Assembly: GCA_963798705.1 (NCBI GenBank)
Contig: CAWCTW010000005.1
Coordinates: 2,046,001-2,110,000, forward strand
Length of the DNA stretch: 64,000 nucleotides
Source of the DNA: AC-56 sp963798705
GTDB taxonomy: Bacteria; Actinomycetota; Thermoleophilia; Solirubrobacterales; 70-9
Direction of reading: 5' to 3'
The translations under genes and the position numbers were made by a program. The notes beneath the pieces were generated by a model that saw nothing but the letters and a program-made list of their open reading frames with translations, did no database searches and had not been told where the DNA came from. This document shows, piece by piece, positions 37,293-45,556 of this stretch (positions are counted from its first letter, which is position 1; each line of letters begins with the position of its first letter).

Positions 37293-39911
37293 CTAGCCCT
37301 CCAGCGCGGTCAGCACGATGCGCTCCTGCTCCGAGCGGTGGGCGGCCGGATATCCCTCGCTCGGGCTGGCCCGCTGCGGGCGGCCGACGTAGGAGAGCTC
37401 GACTCCCTCGGGAAGCAGCTCGGGCAGGCGCCGCCACATGACGCTCCAGGCGCCCATGTTCTTCGGCTCCTCCTGCGTCCAGACGACCTGCCTCAGATTG
37501 GGGTAGCCGGCGATGAGCGCGGCCAGCTGGTCCCGCGCGAACGGGTAGAGCAGCTCCACGCGGGCGATTGCCACGGACTCGGCGCTCTCGCGACGCTCGT
37601 GCCCGTCCATGTCGTAGTAGATCTTGCCGCTGCACAGCACGAGCCGCTCGATCCGATCCCTGCGGTCCTGCGCGCGGGGATCGTCGAGCACGAGCTCGAA
37701 GGCCCCCGACGCCAGCTCCTCCAGCCGCGATGACGCGCCGGGGAGCCGCAGGAGCCCCTTGGGGGTGAAGACGACCAGCGGCCGCGGCTTGGCGATGCGA
37801 GCCTGGCGGCGCAGCAGGTGGAAGTACTGGGCGGCCGTGCTGGGGTTGGCCAGCCGGATGTTCCCCTCGGATGCCAGCTGGATGAATCGCTCGATGCGCC
37901 CACTCGAATGCTCGGGGCCGGCGCCCTCGTAGCCATGCGGGAGCAGGAGCGTCAAGCGCGTGGTCTGGCCCCACTTCGACTCTCCCGACACGATGAAGCT
38001 GTCGATGATCACCTGCGCGGCATTCGCGAAGTCGCCGAACTGCGCCTCCCACAGGATGAGGCTCTCGGGGGACGCGGCCGAATAGCCGTACTCGAAGCCG
38101 ACGCATGCGATCTCCGACAGCGGGCTGTTGTAGAGCTCGAACGGAGCGAGGGCGTCCGAGAGGTGCTGAATGGGCACGTATCTGAGCCCGGTCTTCTCGT
38201 CGAAGTAGGCCAGGTGACGGTGGGAGAACGTGCCCCGGACGGTGTCCTGGCCGGTGAGCCTGACGTGGGTCGCCTCGGTGAGCAGCGAGGCGAACGCCAG
38301 CGCCTCGGCGTGGCCGAAGTCGATGCCGCCCTCGTCCATTGCGTCGGCCCGCCTGCCCAGCGGCTTGCGCAGCTTGCGGTGGATCGTGAAGCTCTCCGGC
38401 ACCTTCAGCAGCTCGGCGTTCAGCGTCTCCAGCCGCTGCTCGGAGACCGCGGTGTCGACCTCGGGGCTCTTGGTGCGGTCGAGCTCCGCGGTGCCGATCT
38501 GGGTGGAGGTCTCGGACTCGAACTCGCCCGCCTCGATCTTGGCCTTCAGCTCCTTGTGAACGGTCTGCAGCTCCTCGGTGCGCTCGGCGCTCTCCGTCTC
38601 GACGTCCTCCGGCGTGATGACGCCCTCCTTCACGAGCTTGCCGGCGTAGATCTCGGAGACGGGTGGGTGCGCCTTGATCTGCGCCGCCATCGTCGGCTGC
38701 GTGTAGGCCGGCTCGTCGGTCTCGTTGTGGCCGTAGCGCCGGTAGCCGATCAGGTCGATGACCATGTCGCGGCTCCAGCGCTCCCGGTAGGCCATGGCGA
38801 GCCGGATCGCGGCGACGCACGCCTCCACGTCGTCGGCGTTCACGTGGATGATGGGGACGTTGAAGCCCTTCGCCATGTCGGAGGCGTACGGGGTGGAGCG
38901 GCCCTCCTCGGGATCCGTCGTGAAGCCGACCTGGTTGTCGGTGATGATGTGGATCGTGCCGCCGGTCGAGTAACCGTCCAGCGATTGCAGGTTGAGCGTC
39001 TCGGCCACCACGCCCTGACCCGGGAAGGCGGCGTCCCCGTGGAGGAGCAGCGGCACCGCGACCTCCGGGTTGTGGTGCAGGACCGGCCCCGAATGCGAGG
39101 TCTGGGCCGCGCGCGCAGCGCCCGTGACCACAGGGTCCACGAACTCGAGGTGGCTCGGGTTGGGATACAGCCGGATCTTGATCGTCTCGCCGTCGGCGGT
39201 CGTGAACAGGCCCTCGGCGCCGTGGTGGTACTTGACGTCGCCGGTGCCGCCGTGGGGGATCGCCGCGACCCGCTTCACCCGCTCCAGCGCCTGCGCGCCC
39301 TCGAACTCGGCCATGATCGACTCCGCGGAGCGCCCCAGGTTGTGGGTGAGGACGTCGAGCCTGCCGCGGTGCGCCATCCCGATCACGACCTCCTCCGCGC
39401 CGCCACGGTCGGCGATCGTGACCAGCTCGTCGATCATGGGGACGACCGCGTCCAGGCCCTCGATCGAGAACATCTTCTGGCCCAGGTAGGCCCGCTGGAT
39501 GAAGCGCTCGAACTGGAAGACCTCGATCAGGCGCGACAGGAGCCCGCGCTTCTCGTCGTCGCTGAGCGGGCTCCGGTGGCCGCCCGTCTCGATCATCTCC
39601 CTCAGCCACACCCGCTGCTGATGGGACGACAGGTGCTCGATCTGGTAGGCGATCGTGCCGCAGTAGGCCTCGCGCATGCGTGGCAGTGCCTCGAGCAGCG
39701 TCTCTCCCTCGACGCCGATGCGCAGGATCGAGGCGGGGATCTGCGCCATCAGCTCGGGAGTGAGGTTCAGGTTCTCCGGCTCGATCGCGGGATCGCCACT
39801 CGTCTCGGATCCCAGCGGATCGAGGCGCGCCGCCAGGTGCCCGTGGGTGCGGTATGCCTTGAGCAGCGAGGTCGCGGCCTGCACGGCCTGCAGGAGCTCG
39901 GTGTCGGGGGG
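37293..39911 (-). CDS. kgd: 2-oxoglutarate dehydrogenase/decarboxylase E1 part of a frameshifted E2-E1 fusion
   Basis: The 3' part of the giant gene encodes about 870 residues of a thiamine-diphosphate E1, from APPDTELLQAVQAATSLLKAYRTHGHLAARLDP to the end. Motifs include MAHRGRLDVLTHNLG, NPSHLEFVDPVV, HGDAAFPGQGVVAETLNL with the ThDP/Mg-binding pattern, and YGHNETDEP. The frame is open upstream to an ATG at 39974, but residues before APPDTE are out of the natural frame. The enzyme decarboxylates 2-oxoglutarate and passes the succinyl group to lipoate. E1 should be fused to the E2 encoded just upstream; one extra C in a run of six (39906-39911) separates them. Confidence 0.9.
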   Translation of the reverse strand, partial: PPDTELLQAVQAATSLLKAYRTHGHLAARLDPLGSETSGDPAIEPENLNLTPELMAQIPASILRIGVEGETLLEALPRMREAYCGTIAYQIEHLSSHQQRVWLREMIETGGHRSPLSDDEKRGLLSRLIEVFQFERFIQRAYLGQKMFSIEGLDAVVPMIDELVTIADRGGAEEVVIGMAHRGRLDVLTHNLGRSAESIMAEFEGAQALERVKRVAAIPHGGTGDVKYHHGAEGLFTTADGETIKIRLYPNPSHLEFVDPVVTGAARAAQTSHSGPVLHHNPEVAVPLLLHGDAAFPGQGVVAETLNLQSLDGYSTGGTIHIITDNQVGFTTDPEEGRSTPYASDMAKGFNVPIIHVNADDVEACVAAIRLAMAYRERWSRDMVIDLIGYRRYGHNETDEPAYTQPTMAAQIKAHPPVSEIYAGKLVKEGVITPEDVETESAERTEELQTVHKELKAKIEAGEFESETSTQIGTAELDRTKSPEVDTAVSEQRLETLNAELLKVPESFTIHRKLRKPLGRRADAMDEGGIDFGHAEALAFASLLTEATHVRLTGQDTVRGTFSHRHLAYFDEKTGLRYVPIQHLSDALAPFELYNSPLSEIACVGFEYGYSAASPESLILWEAQFGDFANAAQVIIDSFIVSGESKWGQTTRLTLLLPHGYEGAGPEHSSGRIERFIQLASEGNIRLANPSTAAQYFHLLRRQARIAKPRPLVVFTPKGLLRLPGASSRLEELASGAFELVLDDPRAQDRRDRIERLVLCSGKIYYDMDGHERRESAESVAIARVELLYPFARDQLAALIAGYPNLRQVVWTQEEPKNMGAWSVMWRRLPELLPEGVELSYVGRPQRASPSEGYPAAHRSEQERIVLTALEG

Positions 39912-41694
39912 CGCCGCCGGCGGGGCCCGCCGGGGCGGCCAGGGGTGGCGCCGATGCCGAGGCCGGATAGGCATTGGTCACGATGCTGGTCGCGACCCCG
40001 AGCGACTCGGCCACCGACTCGTAGAACTCCTCCTCGCCCTGCAGGAGCTGGTCGATCCGCCGTAGGAACGAGCCCGACTCGGCGCCCTGGATGATGCGGT
40101 GGTCGTAGGTCGAGGTCATCGTCATCACCTTCGAGATCCCGAGCGATTTGATCTTGTCGGGAGAGGCATGGGCCCATTCGACCGGATAGGCGATCGACCC
40201 CGTGGCCACGATCGTCCCCTGGCCGCCCATCAGGCGAGGCACGGAGGCGACCGTGCCCAGCCCGCCCGGATTCGTGAGGGTGATGTTCGTGCCCTGGAAG
40301 TCGTCGGCGGTGAGCTTGTTCTCGCGGGTCTTGGTGATCAGCTCCTCGTAGTAGGAGTGAAAGCCGGCGAAGTCCCGCGCGTCCGCGCCCTTGACGCAGG
40401 GCACCATCAGGCTTCTCGAGCCGTCCTTTCGCTCGACGTCGACCGCGATGCCGAGGTTGACGGAGCCGGGCTCGATCACCTGGGGCTTGCCGCCGTCCTC
40501 GAAGTAGGCGCGGGCCATGACCTGCCACTCGGTCGCCGCCTTCACGATCGCCCAGGCCACCAGGTGCGTGAACGACACCTTCATCCCGCGCTCCTTGAGC
40601 GCGCCGTTGAGCGCTCGCCGCTTGGCGTCGAGGACGTCGACGGGAAGCGTGCGGAACGACGTGGCGGTCGGCATCGAGCGACTCTCGTTCATCGCCTGGG
40701 CGAGCATTCCCGCAGGGCCGCGGAGCGGCTTGGCCTCGGCCGGGGCAGCCGCCGAGCGGGCGGGCGCCGCGGCGCCGGCGCCATCGCCGCCGTTGGCGGC
40801 TGCCAGGACGTCGGCCTTGGTCACCTTGCCGCCGGGCCCCGAGCCGTGCACGGCGCTCAGGTCCACGCCGTTCTTGGCGGCGGCCCGGCGCGCCACCGGA
40901 GAGGCCCGCCCGCCGTCGCCGCCGTCGTCCGGCGCCGTCGTCGGCGCGGCTGCCGAGGCCTCGGCGGGGGCCGCCTCGCCGTCGGTGGGCTTCGCGGCGC
41001 CCGGGGCCATCTCGGCAAGCGCCTGTCCGACCTGGACGGTGTCGTCCGGGGACACGAGGAGCTTCGTGATCACGCCGCTCGCCGGCGCCGGGACCTCGGC
41101 GTCGATCTTGTCCGTGGAGACCTCGATCACCGTGTCCCCCTCGGCGACGGACTGTCCCTCGGCGACGTGCCATTCGAGCACCGTCCCCTCGGTCACGGAC
41201 TCACCCATCTCGGGCATCGCGATCTGGACGAGGACGCCGGCGTCCGCAGCACCGGGCTCCGGCGACTCCGCGGGCGTGACCGTCGTCGTGACGCCCGGCT
41301 GGGGCGCTTCGGAGGGAGCCCCCTCGTCGCCCAGGTCGGCGTCGCCCTCGCCGGTCCCGCCACCGGTCAGCCCCGGGCCCGGCTCGCGCTCGGCTCCGTC
41401 GGTGGCGGCGTCGCCGCCGGAGGCTCCGTCGCCCGACGGCTCGGCGTTGGGATCGAGCTCGGCGAGCAGGCCACCGACCTCGATCGTCTCATCGGGCCCC
41501 TTGACGATCCTGGTGATCGTCCCGCTCGCGGGGGCGGGCACCTCGGCGTCGATCTTGTCGGTCGAGACCTCAACGACCGTCTCGCCCTCGGAGACGAACT
41601 CGCCCTCGTGCTTGTGCCATTCGAGGACCGTGCCCTCGGTCACCGATTCCCCCATCTGGGGCATCTGGATCTCGACCGTCTCAGGCATCCACAT
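39906..41694 (-). CDS. kgd: Dihydrolipoyl succinyltransferase (E2) part with two lipoyl domains, fused to E1 but frameshifted
   Basis: An ATG at 41694 opens about 595 residues before the frameshift. Two lipoyl domains (about residues 8-80 and 158-232) both carry the lipoylation motif VSTDKIDAEVPAPASG. An E3-binding domain follows (SPVARRAAAKNGVDLSAVHGSG, about 266-287). Last comes the acyltransferase domain with active-site TYDHRIIQGAESG. Mycobacterial KGD and corynebacterial OdhA have a similar E2-E1 fusion but without lipoyl or E3-binding domains, so this form looks self-sufficient except for E3. Pro/Ala-rich linkers separate the domains. Confidence 0.9.
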
Positions 41695-41941
41695 CCAGTC
41701 TATGCAGTTGCCGATCGGCGATTCGGCGGTTCGGCCGGCGGTTGGGCGGCGCCGCCCGCGGCGGCCGGGCTAGCGTCGCGAGCCGAAGGTTCGCAGGCAG
41801 CTGTGCGGCGTCCCGCCGCCCGTGGCAGCCGCCACGTCCTTGCCTGTGGCGCCGGCAGGGGCTGCGTCCGCGGCGACTCCCACGAACGCCGGGCCACTCG
41901 CGAATCCGGCCGCGAAGCTCCGGCTCACGACACTTGGGTCT

Positions 41942-42259
41942 CTAGGCGACTCGAGCGACGAGGTAGACCTCGTTGGGGACCGTGTCGTAGACGTCCTCGG
42001 CCAGGAAATCGCGGGCCGGGCCGGTGTGGTCGCAGTACCCGCAGACAAGCCGAGTGGCAGCCGAAAACGGGGCCGTCACGGCCATGGGAAGCGCGCACGC
42101 GGGGCAGATCAAGGCGCCGTGAGCGAGGACCTGGACGCCATCTCGAATGAGACGGCGATGCGCCCCGGGACGCGACCCGTCGACGCGCCCGGCCCTGCTG
42201 TGAGGCTGGCCGGGATCCCCGGGACTCGCGGGTAGCTCGAAGCCCACGTGCCTACTCAC
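41942..42259 (-). CDS. Small zinc-ribbon-like protein of unknown function
   Basis: 105 residues from an ATG at 42259. The C-terminal half has a convincing zinc ribbon, LICPACALPMAV then LVCGYCDHTG (two CXXC pairs about 18 residues apart), followed by ARDFLAEDVYDTVPNEVYLVARVA. The first 45 residues are Gly/Arg/Pro rich and less certain, so translation may begin at a GTG further in. It is divergent from the SDR at 42346. The ribbon suggests metal or nucleic-acid binding; the partner is unknown. Confidence 0.6.
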   Translation of the reverse strand: MSRHVGFELPASPGDPGQPHSRAGRVDGSRPGAHRRLIRDGVQVLAHGALICPACALPMAVTAPFSAATRLVCGYCDHTGPARDFLAEDVYDTVPNEVYLVARVA

Positions 42260-42345
42260 CCGGAGCCACGCGGCTCCGCGACTGGCATGTGCAGTTCACA
42301 ATGCGGAGTGTAAGGTCGCAGGATCGCGACCGTGGAGGAGAGAAG

Positions 42346-44469
42346 ATGAGCTACTTCGTCACCGGCGCCACCGGCTTCATCGGGCGACACCTCGTCGAGC
42401 TCCTGCTCGAGCGCGAGGGCACCGTCCACGTGCTAGTTCGCGAGGGCTCCAAGGGTCGGCTGGAGGAGCTCCGAAACCGCTGGGGCGTGGACCCGGACCG
42501 GGTGGTCGGAATCGTCGGCGACCTCTCGCAGCGGGGGCTGGGGGTCTCCGACGGGGACCTCGAGCGGCTCAGCGGCAAGGTCGACCACCTCTTCCACCTG
42601 GCGGCGATCTACGACATGACCGCCGACGCGGAGAGCCAGCGGGTCGCGAACATCGAGGGAACGCGCCACATGGTCGAGTTCGCCGAGGCCGTCGAGGCCG
42701 GTCGGGTCCACATGGTCAGCTCGATCGCCGCGGCCGGCCTCTACAAGGGGACCTGGCGCGAGGACATGTTCGAGGAGGCCACCGACCTCGACAACCATCC
42801 CTACTTCCGCACCAAGCACGACTCGGAGGGGATCGTTCGCACCGAGTGCACGCGGCCGTGGCGCGTGTACCGGCCCGGCATCGTCGTCGGTCACTCGGAG
42901 ACCGGCGAGATGGACAAGATCGACGGGCCGTACTACTTCTTCAAGCTCATCCGCCGCCTGCGCGGCACCATCCCCGAATGGGTGCCCATGCCCGGGATCG
43001 AGGGGCGGGAGATCAACCTGGTGCCGGTCGACTTCGTCGCACGGGCGATGGACCACATCGCGCACGTGGACGGGCTCGACCGCCGGGCCTTCCACCTGAC
43101 CGATCCGAGCCCCAAGACCGCCGGCGAGGTGATCGACATCTTCGCCCGCGCGGCGCACGCCCCCCAGTCCTCCGCGCGGCTTCCGGCCGCCGTCGTCGAT
43201 CTCGCCGCGCCCTTCGTCAAGGCCGCGGCGGCACTGCCTCCGGGCGACCTGGTCACCGATCGCGTCCTGCATGACTTCGGGATCCCGCGATCGGTGCTGA
43301 CCTATGTCAACTACCCGACGAGCTTCGACTCCCGCGGCGCGCAGGCGGCGCTGGCCGGCACGGACATCCGGGTGCCTCCGCTCGAGGCCTACGCCGACAA
43401 GCTCTGGGACTACTGGGAGCGCCATCTCGACCCCGACCTCTACGGAGACCGGACGCTGGTGGGCGCGGTTCGTGGGCGCCGCGGCCTGGTCGGGGGGGCC
43501 AGCCAGATCGCCGAGCAGCAGGTCCCGGACGAGTTCCTGCGGGCGGTGCGACGGGTCCGCGGGCGGGCCTCCCTGGCAGGCGCGGTGCGAGGACGTGTCG
43601 TGATGGTCACCGGCGCCTCGTCGGGCATCGGCAAGGCGGCGGCGATGAAGATCTCGGACGCTGGCGGGATCGTCCTCCTGGTCGCCCGCACGGCGGAGAA
43701 GCTCGAGCAGACCAAGGCGACGATCGAGGCAAACGGGGGCACCGCGTTCGTGCACGCGGCGGATCTCTCGGACATGGACGACATCGACCGGATGGCCGAC
43801 GAGGTCCTGGCACAGCACGGGCACGTCGACGTGCTCGTCAACAACGCCGGCCGCTCGATCCGGCGTTCGATCGCCCTCTCCTATGACCGGTTCCACGACT
43901 TCGAGCGCACCATGCAGCTCAACTACTTCGGTGCCGTGAAGCTGATCCTGAAGCTCCTGCCGGTGATGCGCGAGCGCCGCTCGGGCCAGATCATCAACGT
44001 CAGCTCGATCGGCGTGCAGACCAACACGCCACGGTTCTCCGCGTACGTGGCGTCGAAGGCGGCGCTCGACGCGTTCTCGCGCTGCGTCGCCTCGGAGATC
44101 ATCGACGACGGCGTGCACGTCACCACCATCAACATGCCCCTGGTGCGCACGCCGATGATCTCGCCGACCAAGCTCTACAACCGCTTCCCGACGATCACGC
44201 CGGACAAGGCGGCGGACATGATCGCCGACGCGATCATCCACCGGCCGAAGCGGATCGCGACCCCGCTCGGAACGCTCGGTCAGATCCTCTACGCGATCAA
44301 CCCCAAATCGATCGACTACATCCTCAACAGCGCCTACAAGCTGTTCCCGGATTCGAGCGCGGCCCGTGGCGACGGCGAGCGCAAGCGCGCTCCGGCGCCC
44401 GCCGGGACCGAGGAGGCCTCCACCCAGCAGGTGGTCTTCGCCTCGCTGATGCGCGGCATCCACTGGTAG
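42346..44469 (+). CDS. Two-domain SDR, fatty acyl-CoA reductase-like (AcrA1 type)
   Basis: 707 residues from an ATG at 42346 preceded by GGAGGAGAG. The in-frame ATG at 42289 lacks such a site. The N-terminal extended SDR domain has TGATGFIGRHLVELLL (residues 6-21), HLAAIYDMTAD and YRPGIVVGHSETG. After a linker at about 370-420, a classical SDR domain has VTGASSGIGKAAAM, NNAGRSI and YVASKAALDAF. This layout matches the mycobacterial AcrA1-type proteins, which reduce long-chain acyl-CoA to aldehyde. A role in lipid or wax-ester synthesis is likely (inference). Confidence 0.85.
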   Translation: MSYFVTGATGFIGRHLVELLLEREGTVHVLVREGSKGRLEELRNRWGVDPDRVVGIVGDLSQRGLGVSDGDLERLSGKVDHLFHLAAIYDMTADAESQRVANIEGTRHMVEFAEAVEAGRVHMVSSIAAAGLYKGTWREDMFEEATDLDNHPYFRTKHDSEGIVRTECTRPWRVYRPGIVVGHSETGEMDKIDGPYYFFKLIRRLRGTIPEWVPMPGIEGREINLVPVDFVARAMDHIAHVDGLDRRAFHLTDPSPKTAGEVIDIFARAAHAPQSSARLPAAVVDLAAPFVKAAAALPPGDLVTDRVLHDFGIPRSVLTYVNYPTSFDSRGAQAALAGTDIRVPPLEAYADKLWDYWERHLDPDLYGDRTLVGAVRGRRGLVGGASQIAEQQVPDEFLRAVRRVRGRASLAGAVRGRVVMVTGASSGIGKAAAMKISDAGGIVLLVARTAEKLEQTKATIEANGGTAFVHAADLSDMDDIDRMADEVLAQHGHVDVLVNNAGRSIRRSIALSYDRFHDFERTMQLNYFGAVKLILKLLPVMRERRSGQIINVSSIGVQTNTPRFSAYVASKAALDAFSRCVASEIIDDGVHVTTINMPLVRTPMISPTKLYNRFPTITPDKAADMIADAIIHRPKRIATPLGTLGQILYAINPKSIDYILNSAYKLFPDSSAARGDGERKRAPAPAGTEEASTQQVVFASLMRGIHW

Positions 44470-44507
44470 CGCCCCGACGGTGAAATAGCCCAAGGGGGGG
44501 CGCCCCG

Positions 44508-44536
44508 CACCGTTTGGTGGTTTGGGTACGTGATGG
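44508..44536 (+). repeat. Direct repeat, left copy flanking the DUF559-type gene
   Basis: This 29-base copy begins CACCGTTTGGTGGT and matches 45443-45471 at 26 of 29 positions. It contains the gene's GTG/ATG start region. CACC-GTTT-GGTG inside it is a small dyad. Confidence 0.7.
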
Positions 44537-45471
44537 CGTACCTCAGATCCCAAGCGATGGCCAAAGAGGTTTGGAGGCTGGCGCTCGCGCAGCACGGGGT
44601 CGTGGCTCTGTTCCAGCTTCTCGAGCTCGGCTACACGATGAGTGCCATCAAGCACCGCGTCGCCAAGGGCCGGCTCCACCGGGTTCGGATCGGCGTCTAC
44701 GCCGTTGGCAGGCCGGACCTCACGCGCGAGGGCGAGTGGATGGCCGCCGTTCTGAGCAACGGGCCGTACGGCATCCTCAGCCATGGAAGTGCCGCGGCGC
44801 TTTGGAAGATTTGCCGTGAGCAGGAGCGGTGCATCCACGTGACGACCCTTCCGCAGACGGATCGCCGCCAGGGCGGCATCATCGCTCACCGCCGGTCGAC
44901 GCTGGGAATCGCAGATGCGACGTGCCATCGGGGGATTCCCGTGACGACTCCGGTCCGGACGCTTCTCGACCTCGCTGTGCGGTTGCCGGCCGCAGCATTG
45001 GAGGCGGCGGTGAACAAGGCCGACAAGCGCGACCTGGTCGACACCGAACGGTTGCGGGTGGATCTCGAAGAGCGGAAGGGCCAGCAAGGCGTTCGCCCGC
45101 TCAGGAGGCTCTTGGACCGCGCCACCTTTGTTCTCACCGATTCCGAGCTCGAGCGTCGCTTGCTGCCGATCGCCAGGCGCGCCGGGCTCGGGGTTCCGAG
45201 GACGCAGGCCCGAGTGAACGGCTTCAGGGTGGACTTCTATTGGCCCGAGCTCGGCTTGGTCGTGGAGACGGACGGCCTCCGCTATCACCGCACGCCCAGC
45301 GCGCAGGCACGGGATCGCGTTCGCGACCAGGCGCACACAGCCGCCGGGCTCGCTCACCTGCGTTTCACTCACTGGCAGGTCCGCCACGAGCCGACGCACG
45401 TGCAGGAGACACTCGAGGCGGTGGCCCGCCGGCGCCTCCCGCCACCGTTTGGTGGTCTGGGTACGCGATAG
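44530..45471 (+). CDS. AbiEi-antitoxin-like N-terminal / DUF559 endonuclease-like protein
   Basis: 313 residues from a GTG at 44530 (an ATG follows at 44533 and another at 44557). The first 80 residues carry a winged-helix pattern, FQLLELGYTMSAIKHRVAKGRLHRVRIGVYAVG, as in AbiEi-type antitoxins. The middle has SHGSAAALW and IPVTTPVRTLLDLA. The C-terminal DUF559/Vsr-like domain has FRVDFYWPELGLVVETDGLRYH (Asp and Glu of a PD-(D/E)XK-type site) and THWQV. Such genes occur in multiple copies in actinobacteria, and their role is unsettled (defence or mobile-linked). Direct repeats overlap its start and stop. Confidence 0.8.
   Translation: MMAYLRSQAMAKEVWRLALAQHGVVALFQLLELGYTMSAIKHRVAKGRLHRVRIGVYAVGRPDLTREGEWMAAVLSNGPYGILSHGSAAALWKICREQERCIHVTTLPQTDRRQGGIIAHRRSTLGIADATCHRGIPVTTPVRTLLDLAVRLPAAALEAAVNKADKRDLVDTERLRVDLEERKGQQGVRPLRRLLDRATFVLTDSELERRLLPIARRAGLGVPRTQARVNGFRVDFYWPELGLVVETDGLRYHRTPSAQARDRVRDQAHTAAGLAHLRFTHWQVRHEPTHVQETLEAVARRRLPPPFGGLGTR
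45443..45471 (+). repeat. Direct repeat, right copy flanking the DUF559-type gene
   Basis: It matches 44508-44536 at 26 of 29 positions. This copy supplies the gene's last codons and TAG stop. A further inverted core CCACCAAACG at 45482-45491 can pair with CGTTTGGTGG at 45446-45455, giving a 10-bp stem around 26 bases that could act as a terminator. Confidence 0.7.
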
Positions 45472-45556
45472 CAGCCCCAATCCACCAAACGCGAGGGACG
45501 GGGGGCGTTAGCGTTGGCCGATCGCCGAGCGGAGACGAAAGCACTGGGGCTGGGGG

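Noticed and set aside
41770..41928. 52-codon minus-strand ORF between the zinc-ribbon gene and kgd
   Set aside because: Third positions are GC-rich and the peptide looks plausible, but there is no ribosome-binding site or recognisable motif; not strong enough to call.
44470..44507. Poly-G stretch GGGGGGG beside GCGCCCC as a possible terminator of the two-domain SDR
   Set aside because: The pairing is short and ambiguous, and it abuts the direct repeat; not reported as a separate feature.
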